A DNA stretch of 64,000 nt from CAKUIA01 sp044433115 (GTDB lineage: Bacteria; Verrucomicrobiota; Verrucomicrobiia; Opitutales; Intestinicryptomonadaceae): assembly GCA_044433115.1 (NCBI GenBank), contig JAWXTY010000001.1:124001-188000 (forward strand), given 5' to 3'. The notes beneath the pieces are model-generated. The model was given only the letters and a program-made list of their open reading frames with translations, was not told the origin of the DNA and did not search any database. A program made the position numbers and the translations under genes. Positions 8,371-16,593 of the stretch are shown one piece after another (within the stretch, counting starts at the first letter, position 1; each line of letters starts with the position of its first letter).

Positions 8371-10642
8371 GTATATATTAAGAAGGTTTTTATCTATAAT
8401 ACCTATGCTAATTGCAGTTAGTGCCTTGGTATTCTTGCTTATGTACCTTGCCCCTGGGGACTTTTTAAGTGAGGCAAGAAATTCTCCCGATGTTAGCCAA
8501 GAAATTGTAAAGCAAGAAGAAATGCGATTGGGGCTAGATAAGCCTTGGTATATGCAATATGCAATGTGGCTAAATAGCATTTCGCCTATTAAAACTAAGT
8601 ATCTGCTAAGCGACGACGAAAAGCCAAAGCATAGCCCAATATATCTTGGCTTTCCAGACTTTGGCTATTCTTGGAGTTATAAAATTTCAGTGTCAAGCCT
8701 GCTTAAGCAGAGACTAGTTCCTACCCTCGCCCTAGCCTTTTCCTCCCTACTTTTGACTTATCTAATAGGCATACCTTTAGGGGCATTAGCTGCGATGAAA
8801 AAGGACTCTATCTTTGATAAAGTCAGTGGCTTTCTTGCCTATATAAGCCTGAGCGTGCCTTACTTTTTCTTAGCATTACTCGCAGTGCTTTTTGCTGCTA
8901 TAAGTGGCATATTGCCCACAGGCGGACAGACTTCTATTGAGTACGACTTTTTGCCAGCTCCTGCAAAGGCTTGGGACTTTTTAAAGCATTTAATCTTGCC
9001 TACTATAGTATTAGCTCTTGGAGGAATTGCCTCTTTAATGAGGGTTATGCGTGGCAATTTCCTAGATTATTCAAAGCAAGAATATGTAATTACAGCAAGG
9101 GCAAAAGGGCTTTCTGAGACGAAGATTGCACTTAAGCACATATTGCGTAACGCCATTAATCCTATAATAACTTCCTTTGGCTTTGCACTAAGTGGGGTGC
9201 TTTCTGGGGCTTTGTTGATAGAAAATGTTATGAATTATCCAGGGCTTGGGCAGTTGTTGTATAGTGCAATACTAAAGCAAGACCAATTTGTGGTTATGGC
9301 AGGAGTAGTCATTGCCTGCATAATGTTGGTTTTAGGGCAACTTATCGCCGACATACTCTTGGCTGTAGCTGACCCTAGAATTAGACTAGAAAATGAAAAA
9401 GTGCCTGTAAAAGTTGTAAGCATAATTTTAGCACTTGTCTTTTCTTTAGGAATATCGCTAACTTTAATATCAGAATATTTCCAAGGACTTTGGGCTGTAA
9501 CTTTAATAATTGCAAAGTGGGTAGCTATAGTGGCTTTAAGCCTATTTGTGCTTTGCATAATTTTAGGCTTAGTTTGGGCTGTTATATTTTTTGCAAAAAA
9601 TTTCCTAAGGCAAATATTCAATAGCAAAAAGGGAGCGATTGCCTTTAGCGTCTTGGCTATAATGTATTTGCTTGCCCTACTCTCTCAATTCGTTTCGCCT
9701 TATAGCCCTTCTGAACAAAATTTAACTAAGGCATTTTGCCCCCCTACAAAAGTTATACTAAAGTGGGACGGCTTTTATGTATATCAATATGAACGCACAG
9801 ACCCAAGTGGGGCTAATTATGAAATTATAGCAGACGACTTGGCTAAAATCGAGTTCTTCAAAAGAGCCTCTTCCTACAAATTCTTAGGGCTAATTAATAC
9901 TAATATTCACCTATTTGGAACTGCAGACGACTCGAAACGCATATTCCTATTAGGCACAGACTCCACTGGTAGATGCGTATTTTCAAGATTGCTCTATGGC
10001 TCTGTAATCTCATTGAGCATAGGCTTTATAGGGATAGCAATTACGATGGTTTTGGGCTTTTTAGTTGGAGGCTTGTCTGGATATTTCGGGGGGTCTTTCG
10101 ACTTTGTGTCCCAACGTATACTAGAATTTTTAATGGCAGTTCCCTCCCTATACTTACTTTTAGCTATGCGAAGTGCCTTAGCTCCTCACTTTGACAGTGG
10201 GCAAATGTACGCAATGATTGTGATAATACTTTCAGTCTTGGGCTGGGCTGGAGCTGCAAGGGTTATTAGAGGTATGTCATTGTCGCTGCGTAAACGTCAA
10301 TTTGTCTTGGCTGCAGAGAGTATGGGGCAAAAACCTGTAACTATAATTATCAAGCACTTTTTGCCTAATATGCTAAGTTATTTGATAGTTAGTGCGATGT
10401 TATCTATACCTGCATATATACTTGGCGAAGCAGCCTTATCTTTCTTAGGGCTTGGCATACAAGAACCTAGTGCCTCTTGGGGACTAATGCTTGCCCAAGC
10501 TCAGGGCGACACAAAGGTATTGATGATGGGCTTTTGGTGGTTATTAATCCCAGGGGCAGCAATATTCCTAACTGTATTAGCATTCAGCGTCTTAGGTGAT
10601 ACCCTAAGAGATATAGCAGACCCTAAAAGCTCCAATAGATAA
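8363..10642 (+). CDS. Fused OppB-OppC type ABC permease
   Basis: One 759-residue protein contains two complete binding-protein-dependent permease domains. Residues 1 to about 345 are DppB/OppB-like ('MIKYILRRFLSIIPMLIAV', EAA loop around 'ARAKGLSETKIALKHILRNAINP', ending 'LAVADPRIR'). Residues about 425-759 are OppC-like (EAA loop 'AAESMGQKPVTIIIKHFLPNM', ending 'GDTLRDIADPKS'). The halves are joined by an extra hydrophobic segment (about 350-420). In most bacteria these are two genes. It is translationally coupled to the upstream binding protein. No ATP-binding subunit is encoded next to it, so the OppD/F-type ATPases must be elsewhere. No frameshift or stop divides the two halves. Confidence 0.9.
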   Translation: MIKYILRRFLSIIPMLIAVSALVFLLMYLAPGDFLSEARNSPDVSQEIVKQEEMRLGLDKPWYMQYAMWLNSISPIKTKYLLSDDEKPKHSPIYLGFPDFGYSWSYKISVSSLLKQRLVPTLALAFSSLLLTYLIGIPLGALAAMKKDSIFDKVSGFLAYISLSVPYFFLALLAVLFAAISGILPTGGQTSIEYDFLPAPAKAWDFLKHLILPTIVLALGGIASLMRVMRGNFLDYSKQEYVITARAKGLSETKIALKHILRNAINPIITSFGFALSGVLSGALLIENVMNYPGLGQLLYSAILKQDQFVVMAGVVIACIMLVLGQLIADILLAVADPRIRLENEKVPVKVVSIILALVFSLGISLTLISEYFQGLWAVTLIIAKWVAIVALSLFVLCIILGLVWAVIFFAKNFLRQIFNSKKGAIAFSVLAIMYLLALLSQFVSPYSPSEQNLTKAFCPPTKVILKWDGFYVYQYERTDPSGANYEIIADDLAKIEFFKRASSYKFLGLINTNIHLFGTADDSKRIFLLGTDSTGRCVFSRLLYGSVISLSIGFIGIAITMVLGFLVGGLSGYFGGSFDFVSQRILEFLMAVPSLYLLLAMRSALAPHFDSGQMYAMIVIILSVLGWAGAARVIRGMSLSLRKRQFVLAAESMGQKPVTIIIKHFLPNMLSYLIVSAMLSIPAYILGEAALSFLGLGIQEPSASWGLMLAQAQGDTKVLMMGFWWLLIPGAAIFLTVLAFSVLGDTLRDIADPKSSNR

Positions 10643-10664
10643 TTTTTTTATTTAATACTTGCCT

Positions 10665-10698
10665 TTGAAACAAATATAAATTTTATTTGTTATATATT
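10665..10698 (+). promoter_or_regulatory. Probable promoter of the Sel1-repeat gene, close to the start codon
   Basis: TTGAAA at 10665-10670 is followed after 19-22 bases by overlapping -10-like hexamers (TTATAT, TATATA or TATATT) at 10690-10698. The ATG is at 10703, so the transcript is expected to be leaderless or nearly so. No Shine-Dalgarno is seen. Spacing is less certain than for the promoters at 1096 and 38645. Confidence 0.4.
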
Positions 10699-10702
10699 TA
10701 AG

Positions 10703-11515
10703 ATGGAAACAACAATTCGTAAAATCATAGCAATCCTTATAACGATAACTGCTTTTTCTTTGCACGCCGAAGAACAAGCTCCTACCGCTGCCGATGCACT
10801 TTTCTCTGGTTTTGAAAATGAGTCAACTAGAAATCTAACAGAGGAAGAACGTCAAGAAAAGGTTGTTTCTCAAAATCTATTTGAAGATTTTGAAAGCGAA
10901 ATTCTAATGCAAAACACTTCTCACGATTATGTAAAAAAGCCTAAGACTGGCAAATTCTTTAAGGGTTTTAAAGATGAGAGCGAAATTGTTGCAACAAGTG
11001 TTGTAGACGACTTTAAGGTTAAAATAGATAGCTCAAATGGCTCAGCTAGTGTATTCTTTGTTGGCGTTGAAAACATCAAAGAAAGTGCCGACGCTGGAGA
11101 TATTGATGCTCAATTAAGTTTAGCAACTCACTTTTTAAATGGCACTATAGTTGATAAAGACCCAAAAATTGCTTTATATTATTTCAAAAAGGCTGCCGAC
11201 GCTGGTAACACTGAAGCTGCATATCACACTGCTGCAATCTTCCAAGAAGGTTCTGTAAAAGACCCTAAAAGCCAACTTTTAATGTATAAATATTACAGAC
11301 AAGCTGCAGTTGACAACCCTAATGCTATGTTCAACTTAGGTGCTTGTTATATAAATGGTTTAGGAACTAGAAAAAACCCGATTAAAGCTTATTTTTGCTT
11401 TACTATGTCTCAATACGACGTTTCTCAAGCTAAAGATGTTTTAAAACAATTAAAGAAGTCTCAAGGCGATGATTTTGTGAAACAAGCTGAGGCATTCTTT
11501 GAAAGCTACGAGTAA
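10703..11515 (+). CDS. Secreted Sel1-like repeat (TPR-related) protein
   Basis: A 270-residue protein with a signal peptide (about 1-22, cleavage after 'AFSLHA'). An N-terminal segment (about 23-115) carries two 'FE(N/D)ES'/'FKDESE' type motifs, and three to four Sel1-like repeats cover about 125-245: 'ADAGDIDAQLSLATHFLNG', 'AADAGNTEAAYHTAAIFQEG', 'NPNAMFNLGACYINGLGT'. Sel1 repeats mediate protein-protein contacts. The precise role is unknown. It lies 3 bases upstream of birA and may share an operon with birA and coaX. Confidence 0.75.
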   Translation: METTIRKIIAILITITAFSLHAEEQAPTAADALFSGFENESTRNLTEEERQEKVVSQNLFEDFESEILMQNTSHDYVKKPKTGKFFKGFKDESEIVATSVVDDFKVKIDSSNGSASVFFVGVENIKESADAGDIDAQLSLATHFLNGTIVDKDPKIALYYFKKAADAGNTEAAYHTAAIFQEGSVKDPKSQLLMYKYYRQAAVDNPNAMFNLGACYINGLGTRKNPIKAYFCFTMSQYDVSQAKDVLKQLKKSQGDDFVKQAEAFFESYE

Positions 11516-11518
11516 AAA

Positions 11519-12277
11519 ATGCAACTAGATTTAGCTACTTTAGAGGTACACCACAAGGCTTTAAGGATAGACTTTAGTCTCTTTGATGAAGTTAAATCTA
11601 CCAATGACGAAGCTTTTAAGGCTCTCGAAAAAAGCCCTTTTTGTGCTGTAGTTGCAAAAAAGCAAAATGCAGGCAGAGGGCGTTTAGGCAGAAAATGGGA
11701 GGGCAATGAAGGCGATTGTATCTTCTATTCTGCTGGCTTTGTAGTTCCAGAAAACTTTAATATAGAAATTCTAACTTGTGCTATAGCTATAGAAATCTTA
11801 AAGCTTATAGACGAGAAAGAAGAACACGACTTAGCTATAAAGTGGCCTAACGATATTTATTATCAAGGCAGAAAGCTTTGTGGGATATTGACTGAGTCTA
11901 AGGCAAAAAATGGCAGAATTGAGTCTGTGGTAATAGGCATAGGCTTTAATGTTGAGATGCCTATAGATAGTTCAAGCTTCAAGCGTGAGCCAGCTTGGCT
12001 TAGAGAGCTTTCGAACTTGGCTATAGAAGATACTATATTGGCTTTGTCTTGGGCTGTGAAGCTTGTATATGAAAAGCTAAGTGCAGATTATGAAAATTTT
12101 GCCCAAGAATTTGAAAAGAAAGACTACTTGAAAGGTAGGCAAGTTAGTATAAATAAAGGCGAAGATGTCCTAGTTGGGCTTAGCTTGGGTGTAGATAATT
12201 CTGCTAAATTGAAATTCTTAGAGCAAAGCGAAAACAAAATACACCTAGTAAACGCAGGAGAAGTTAGTATATTATGA
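11519..12277 (+). CDS. birA: Biotin--[acetyl-CoA-carboxylase] ligase
   Basis: Attaches biotin to carboxylase carrier proteins through biotinyl-AMP. The 252 residues contain the biotin-binding motif 'GRGRLGRKW' (about 51-59) and 'IKWPNDIYYQGRKLCGIL' (about 107-124), followed by 'VVIGIGFNVEMP' and a small C-terminal SH3-like domain. There is no N-terminal helix-turn-helix, so it is a monofunctional ligase and not the repressor-type BirA. It overlaps coaX by 4 bases (ATGA), so the two are translationally coupled. Confidence 0.92.
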   Translation: MQLDLATLEVHHKALRIDFSLFDEVKSTNDEAFKALEKSPFCAVVAKKQNAGRGRLGRKWEGNEGDCIFYSAGFVVPENFNIEILTCAIAIEILKLIDEKEEHDLAIKWPNDIYYQGRKLCGILTESKAKNGRIESVVIGIGFNVEMPIDSSSFKREPAWLRELSNLAIEDTILALSWAVKLVYEKLSADYENFAQEFEKKDYLKGRQVSINKGEDVLVGLSLGVDNSAKLKFLEQSENKIHLVNAGEVSIL

Positions 12278-13026
12278 AAGCTTTGTGTATAGATATGGGT
12301 AATACTCGCACGCATTGTGCTATTACTGAGGATTATAAAATTCTAAAAAATGTAGACTTAGCTACAGAAAATTTCAGCGAGTCTTTTAATAACTTAAAGG
12401 AATTATTAGGCTCTTACGACTGCGTATCTTGGTGCTCTGTAGTTCCAAGAGAAGCGAACAAGCTTAGAGCCTTACTAGAAAGCTTAGCAATCAAAAGCTA
12501 CGAGCTAAACTACAAGACCTACCCCTTAGGCATAGACCTCAAAAATAAAGAGGAAGTTGGAGGCGATAGACTAGCCGACGCACTTGGTGCTATGACATTT
12601 TTTAAAGCTCCCTTTATATCTATAGATATGGGTACTGCAATTACTGTAGACTTTGTAGACGAAAATTATAACTATGCAGGAGGTGCAATTTCCCCTGGGC
12701 TACAAGCATTTACAAAATATCTACACGAAAAAACTGCACTGTTACCACTGCTTGACTCTATGCAAGTTGACTGGGATATGAATGTAGGAAAGAATACTTT
12801 AGAGTGTATGCAGGTAGGTTGCGTAAAGGGACTATGCTATATGATAGATGCAATAGTTGCCGATATTGCCAAAGATTACTTTAAAAATGGGGATATTTCT
12901 ACTAAAACTATCTTCACTGGGGGAAGTTTATCACTTTTACCTAAAAAATGGCTTGCAAATCGTCGAATAGAATGTCATCTTGCTATATTAGGTTTATACA
13001 AATTTATGGACTTACAAGATAAGTAA
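12274..13026 (+). CDS. coaX: Type III pantothenate kinase
   Basis: Phosphorylates pantothenate, the first step in coenzyme A synthesis. The 250-residue ASKHA-fold protein shows 'IDMGNTRTHCAI' (phosphate-1), 'GGDRLADALGAM' (pantothenate site) and 'SIDMGTAITVDFV' (phosphate-2), then 'GGAISPGLQAF'. Linkage to birA is common in bacteria. The start ATG lies within the birA stop region (4-base overlap). Confidence 0.94.
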   Translation: MKALCIDMGNTRTHCAITEDYKILKNVDLATENFSESFNNLKELLGSYDCVSWCSVVPREANKLRALLESLAIKSYELNYKTYPLGIDLKNKEEVGGDRLADALGAMTFFKAPFISIDMGTAITVDFVDENYNYAGGAISPGLQAFTKYLHEKTALLPLLDSMQVDWDMNVGKNTLECMQVGCVKGLCYMIDAIVADIAKDYFKNGDISTKTIFTGGSLSLLPKKWLANRRIECHLAILGLYKFMDLQDK

Positions 13027-13062
13027 TTCTTAGATTAAAGTAAACGACTAAATTTAATCAAT

Positions 13063-13153
13063 GGTGATTTCTAAAAATTGGTTTTTTTCAAGAAAGCAAA
13101 AACTTTGTTTTTGCACTTAGATAAGCTACAATTGCCAATTTTTAGAAATCACC
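13063..13153. repeat. MITE-like element with perfect 19-bp terminal inverted repeats (element B)
   Basis: GGTGATTTCTAAAAATTGG at 13063-13081 and its exact reverse complement CCAATTTTTAGAAATCACC at 13135-13153 bound a 91-bp element. The interior contains the self-complementary stretch GCAAAAACTTTGTTTTTGC, which also appears in inverted orientation near the right end of the 293-bp element at 18708. No clear target-site duplication is visible. The right end lies 31 bases upstream of the next start codon and may contribute promoter sequence (TTGCCA and TAATAT straddle it). Confidence 0.8.
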
Positions 13154-13184
13154 TAATATTAGAATAATAATAAAAAAAATAAAA

Positions 13185-14342
13185 ATGAAAAAATTAATAA
13201 TACTACTAGCTTCAATATTAACCCTAGCTGCATCATTAAACGCTCAAAGCCCTGAGTTCCTAAAAGATAGAGCTAACTTTTCTGACTTCAAAAAATTTGA
13301 GTCTCCTGCTATTTATACAAACCTTCAAGCAAATGCAGACTTAATTGCTAATTATGAAGCAAACCCAGCAAGCTTCAAAGACGAAGAATTGTTCCCTGTA
13401 ATTATGGCTTATATGAGTTCTCGTAAGGTAAATGAAGGCGAAGCTCTTTTGTTAAAGCACACTAAGGCTGTTCCAGCTAATATCGCTGCAATTCGTAACT
13501 TGGCTTCTATTGCAATGATTAAGGGCGACGCTGCTCAATCTATAGCTCTTTACAAAACTGCTGCTGCAACTGGCGACGAATTAGCTTTAAAATCATTAGC
13601 TAGTGCATATGTTATCTCTAAGCAAATTGGCGAAATTAAGACTATCTTAGCTCCATTGAGCGAACTTGCTAAAACTGACTTAGAAGCAGCTAATATCCTT
13701 TTAATCTACGCTATTAGCGAAGATGTAAAAGATGAAACTCTTGCTAAAAATGTTATCGCTAGCTTAAATTTAGACGAAATATTAAAGACTACAAAGATTG
13801 ACGCATTAAATACTGCTTATAATCTATATAAGAACAGACCTGAAATTTGGTCTGGCGACGCTATCTTAGTTCCTGCAAGAGTTGCTATCTTATCATTTGA
13901 TTGGACAACAGCTGGCGAAGCAGTAGATAAGGTTTTAAAGTCTAACCCTAAGAACACTTTGGCTCTAAAGACTAAGGCTATAGTTGAATATAAGACTGGC
14001 GACGTTAATGCTGGATTTAAATATATTGCTCAAGCAGTTGCTTTAGGCGACAAATCAGCATTCAATGACTTCATTGAACTAGCTGTAGTTAAGGGGCAAT
14101 CAGACAAAATCAAGAACAATATGACTGCTTTGATGAATGCTGAACTAAACGTAAAGAGCAACATTATGTTGGTTAGATATGGCTTGGCTCGTAACGATGC
14201 TGACGCATTCTTCTTGGGTCTTTTAGGCAAGAACAGCGACGTTTTATTCACTAACGAACAAAACAAATTAATCATAGCTGAAGGCCTAAAGAAGTTTAGC
14301 ACAGATTCTAGAGCAAAGGCTGTAGAAGCTAAATTGAAATAA
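13185..14342 (+). CDS. Secreted TPR-repeat protein
   Basis: A 385-residue protein with a Sec signal peptide (MKKLIILLASILTLAASLNA, cleavage near residue 20). The rest is all-helical with TPR-like units: 'YMSSRKVNEGEALLLKH', 'IRNLASIAMIKGDAAQSIALYKTAAATGDELALKSLASAYV', 'DWTTAGEAVDKVLKSNPKNTLALKTKAIVEYKTGDVNAGFKYI'. It is likely periplasmic and probably a scaffold. It is the first gene of a run (HHH protein, thiG, thiH, MBL-fold RNase) with small gaps, and a specific function cannot be read. Confidence 0.75.
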   Translation: MKKLIILLASILTLAASLNAQSPEFLKDRANFSDFKKFESPAIYTNLQANADLIANYEANPASFKDEELFPVIMAYMSSRKVNEGEALLLKHTKAVPANIAAIRNLASIAMIKGDAAQSIALYKTAAATGDELALKSLASAYVISKQIGEIKTILAPLSELAKTDLEAANILLIYAISEDVKDETLAKNVIASLNLDEILKTTKIDALNTAYNLYKNRPEIWSGDAILVPARVAILSFDWTTAGEAVDKVLKSNPKNTLALKTKAIVEYKTGDVNAGFKYIAQAVALGDKSAFNDFIELAVVKGQSDKIKNNMTALMNAELNVKSNIMLVRYGLARNDADAFFLGLLGKNSDVLFTNEQNKLIIAEGLKKFSTDSRAKAVEAKLK

Positions 14343-14351
14343 GGTATTTCT

Positions 14352-14594
14352 TTGATTAAAAAGAAAAAGAAAGTAGATTACTACGCACTCAACAGCCCTT
14401 TTATGCGAATAAAAGGGATGTCGGTTGTTGGGGCAAGAGCTTTGTTGGACTTAGACATTAGAGAAGTCTACGAACTAAGAGGCAGAGCCCCAGAAGTGCT
14501 AGTTGAAGAACTGGCAAAAAAAAGAAAATCTATTGCAGACGAAGACTATTTGAAGTTTTTTAAAATAGCCGTAAATTGGGCAGAATTAGATTAG
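14352..14594 (+). CDS. Small helix-hairpin-helix (Cdd1-like) protein
   Basis: An 80-residue basic protein that probably starts at TTG 14352, giving five consecutive lysines near the N-terminus. The core 'FMRIKGMSVVGARALLDLDIREVYELRGRAPEVLVEEL' matches the helix-hairpin-helix of 'pathogenicity locus' (Cdd1) proteins, which resemble the DNA-binding HhH of repair proteins. The internal ATG at residue 18 (14403) would give only 63 codons and cut off the basic tail, so TTG is preferred, with modest confidence. It sits 9 bases after the TPR gene and 13 bases before thiG. Confidence 0.65.
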   Translation: MIKKKKKVDYYALNSPFMRIKGMSVVGARALLDLDIREVYELRGRAPEVLVEELAKKRKSIADEDYLKFFKIAVNWAELD

Positions 14595-14607
14595 GGGATT
14601 TCTAAAA

Positions 14608-15393
14608 ATGAATGATGAACTTATAATAGGAGATAAAATTTTCCCAAGTAGACTTTTTGTAGGTACTGGGAAATTTTCGTCTAATAAACTAATGCAAGAA
14701 GCTATAAGGGCTTCGAAAGCTAGTATTGCAACTGTAGCTCTAAAGAGAGTGAATTTACAAGAGGATAAAGATGAGTCGGCTGATATTATAGAATATTTAG
14801 AGGCTGACAAATACCTCGTTTTGCCCAACACTAGTGGGGCTATGAATGCCGAAGAAGCTGTGCGTATTGCCAGACTTGGGCGTGCTGCAGGGCTTGGTGA
14901 TTTCTTAAAATTGGAAATACACCCTGAAGTAAATTATTTATTGCCAGATTCTATTGAAACACTTAAAGCAACTGAAATACTTGCTAAAGAAGGTTTTAAG
15001 GTAATGGCTTATATGAATGCAGACCCTTCTTTGGCTCTGCGTTTGCAAGATGCAGGGGCAGCTGCCCTTATGCCTCTGGGTTCGCCTATAGGTACGAATA
15101 GGGGCGTTGAAACTGAGACTATGATTTCTATAATCATCGAGCAATGCTCTTTGCCTGTTGTAGTTGACGCTGGAATTGGTTTGCCATCGCACGCTGCGAA
15201 AGCTATGGAAATTGGAGCTGACGCTGTTTTGATTAACACAGCGATTGCAATAGCTCAAAATCCTGTAGAAATTGCAAGGGCATTTTCTCTTGCTGTTGAA
15301 GCTGGTAGACTTGCGTATTTAAATGGATTAAGTGTAAACAAGCAAAGCTTTAAAGCCGATGCTACTAGCCCACTAACAGCCTTTTTAGACTAG
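14608..15393 (+). CDS. thiG: Thiazole synthase
   Basis: Forms the thiazole phosphate ring of thiamine from deoxyxylulose phosphate, dehydroglycine and the ThiS thiocarboxylate. The 261-residue TIM barrel shows 'SRLFVGTGKFSSNKLMQEAI', 'TVALKRVN', 'LPNTSGAMNAEEAVRIARLGR', 'KLEIHPEVNYLLPD' and 'VVVDAGIGLPSHAAKAMEIGADAVLINTAIA' (described here as separate short segments of the phosphate-binding end). It is 16 bases upstream of thiH. No thiS, thiF or thiC is seen nearby and no TPP riboswitch precedes it: only 13 bases separate it from the HhH gene. Confidence 0.96.
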   Translation: MNDELIIGDKIFPSRLFVGTGKFSSNKLMQEAIRASKASIATVALKRVNLQEDKDESADIIEYLEADKYLVLPNTSGAMNAEEAVRIARLGRAAGLGDFLKLEIHPEVNYLLPDSIETLKATEILAKEGFKVMAYMNADPSLALRLQDAGAAALMPLGSPIGTNRGVETETMISIIIEQCSLPVVVDAGIGLPSHAAKAMEIGADAVLINTAIAIAQNPVEIARAFSLAVEAGRLAYLNGLSVNKQSFKADATSPLTAFLD

Positions 15394-15409
15394 AAGTTTA
15401 TAAGGAATT

Positions 15410-16540
15410 ATGTCAAATTTCTCTGAAAAATTCGATGCCAAATTAGCTTGGCAACTCAGTGATATTTCAAAAAAGGCAAGTCAAAAAGATGTAGAAGCAG
15501 TTCTATCAAAGGCTTCAAATTACACTCTTAAAGACTTTGCTATATTGCTATCTGAGGCTGCTACAACGCATTTAGAATACATTGCTCAATACTCGCATAG
15601 CATTACAAAAAAGTATTTTGGGAAGACTATTGCTCTTTTTGCTCCATTGTATTTTTCTAATCAATGTGTGAATAATTGCAAGTATTGTGGTTTTGCAATA
15701 AGGCACAAAATAGAACGTAAAACTCTGTCTATGAGTGAGATAGAAGAAGAGTGTAAAGCTATACACAAGCTTGGCTTTAGAGATATTTTGCTTGTATCTT
15801 CGGAGAACCCAAAGGCGACGCCAAGAGAATATATGAATGAGGCAATCAGGCTTTGTCATAAATATTTTCCATCTGTGTCTATAGAAATTGCACCTTCGCC
15901 TGTGGAGGATTATGCAGATTATGTTAAGAATGGCTGTGCTGGCTTAACTGTATTCCAAGAGACTTATGATAAAGAAATTTATCCAGATTATCACCCATCT
16001 GGCCCAAAGAAAGATTTCACTTGGCGTTTAGATACTCCAGATAGAGGGGCGAAAGCTGGTATGCGTAAATTGGGGCTGGGCCCACTATTGGGGCTAAACG
16101 ATTGGCGTTTTGAGCTGATTGCAATGGCTATGCACATTCAGCATTTGTATAAGAATTACTGGAAATTAAAGGTGGGAGTTAGCCTACCAAGAATGCGTCC
16201 TTATGTTGGGTCTATGGAAATTAAGCCTGAGAATGTACCTACCGACAAGCAAGTTGTGCAAATTATTGGGGCTTTGCGTATATTATTTAATAGACTTACA
16301 ATAACTGTATCTACAAGGGAGTGTCCTAAATTTAGAGATGGAGTAATTCCTGTAGGCACAACCCAAATGAGTGCAGCAAGTTCAACGCAACCAGGAGGTT
16401 ATGCAAAACCTGACAAATCTGGCGAGCAGTTTGAAATTAGCGATAATCGCTCAGTAGCAGAGTTTTCCAAAGCTATCAAAGATGCCTCTTACGAAGTAGT
16501 CTGGAAAGATTTCGACAATACTTTATCTGGCTCACTTTAG
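15410..16540 (+). CDS. thiH: 2-iminoacetate synthase (radical SAM)
   Basis: Cleaves tyrosine to dehydroglycine (2-iminoacetate) for ThiG in the anaerobic branch of thiazole synthesis. The 376-residue protein has the radical SAM cluster motif CVNNCKYC (Cys86, Cys90, Cys93), then 'GFRDILLVSSENPK' and the ThiH C-terminal region 'GTTQMSAASSTQPGGYAKP'. A good Shine-Dalgarno (AAGGA) sits 6 bases before the ATG. Use of ThiH instead of the oxygen-dependent ThiO suggests anaerobic or facultative life. Confidence 0.95.
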   Translation: MSNFSEKFDAKLAWQLSDISKKASQKDVEAVLSKASNYTLKDFAILLSEAATTHLEYIAQYSHSITKKYFGKTIALFAPLYFSNQCVNNCKYCGFAIRHKIERKTLSMSEIEEECKAIHKLGFRDILLVSSENPKATPREYMNEAIRLCHKYFPSVSIEIAPSPVEDYADYVKNGCAGLTVFQETYDKEIYPDYHPSGPKKDFTWRLDTPDRGAKAGMRKLGLGPLLGLNDWRFELIAMAMHIQHLYKNYWKLKVGVSLPRMRPYVGSMEIKPENVPTDKQVVQIIGALRILFNRLTITVSTRECPKFRDGVIPVGTTQMSAASSTQPGGYAKPDKSGEQFEISDNRSVAEFSKAIKDASYEVVWKDFDNTLSGSL

Positions 16541-16556
16541 TTTTGCAAAAAAACGC

Positions 16557-16586
16557 TTGCTCTTCTTTGAGTATTTTGCTTAAATT
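16557..16586 (+). promoter_or_regulatory. Promoter of the beta-CASP RNase gene, abutting its start codon
   Basis: TTGCTC at 16557-16562, an 18-bp spacer, and TAAATT at 16581-16586. The chosen ATG at 16594 is seven bases later and no Shine-Dalgarno is present, so a leaderless transcript is predicted. This supports ATG 16594 over the in-frame TTG at 16543, which lies upstream of the promoter. Confidence 0.5.
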
Positions 16587-16593
16587 GTGGCAA

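Noticed and set aside
9235..9627. 130-codon open frame on the minus strand
   Set aside because: It lies fully inside the fused permease gene and covers its hydrophobic linker in antisense; no signal, no start site and no family resemblance.
14585..14607. Fifth copy of the inverted-repeat family just before thiG (GGGGATTTCTAAAAATG)
   Set aside because: Only one arm is present and it is explained by the short gap and the thiG start; it could be a remnant, but the evidence is too weak.
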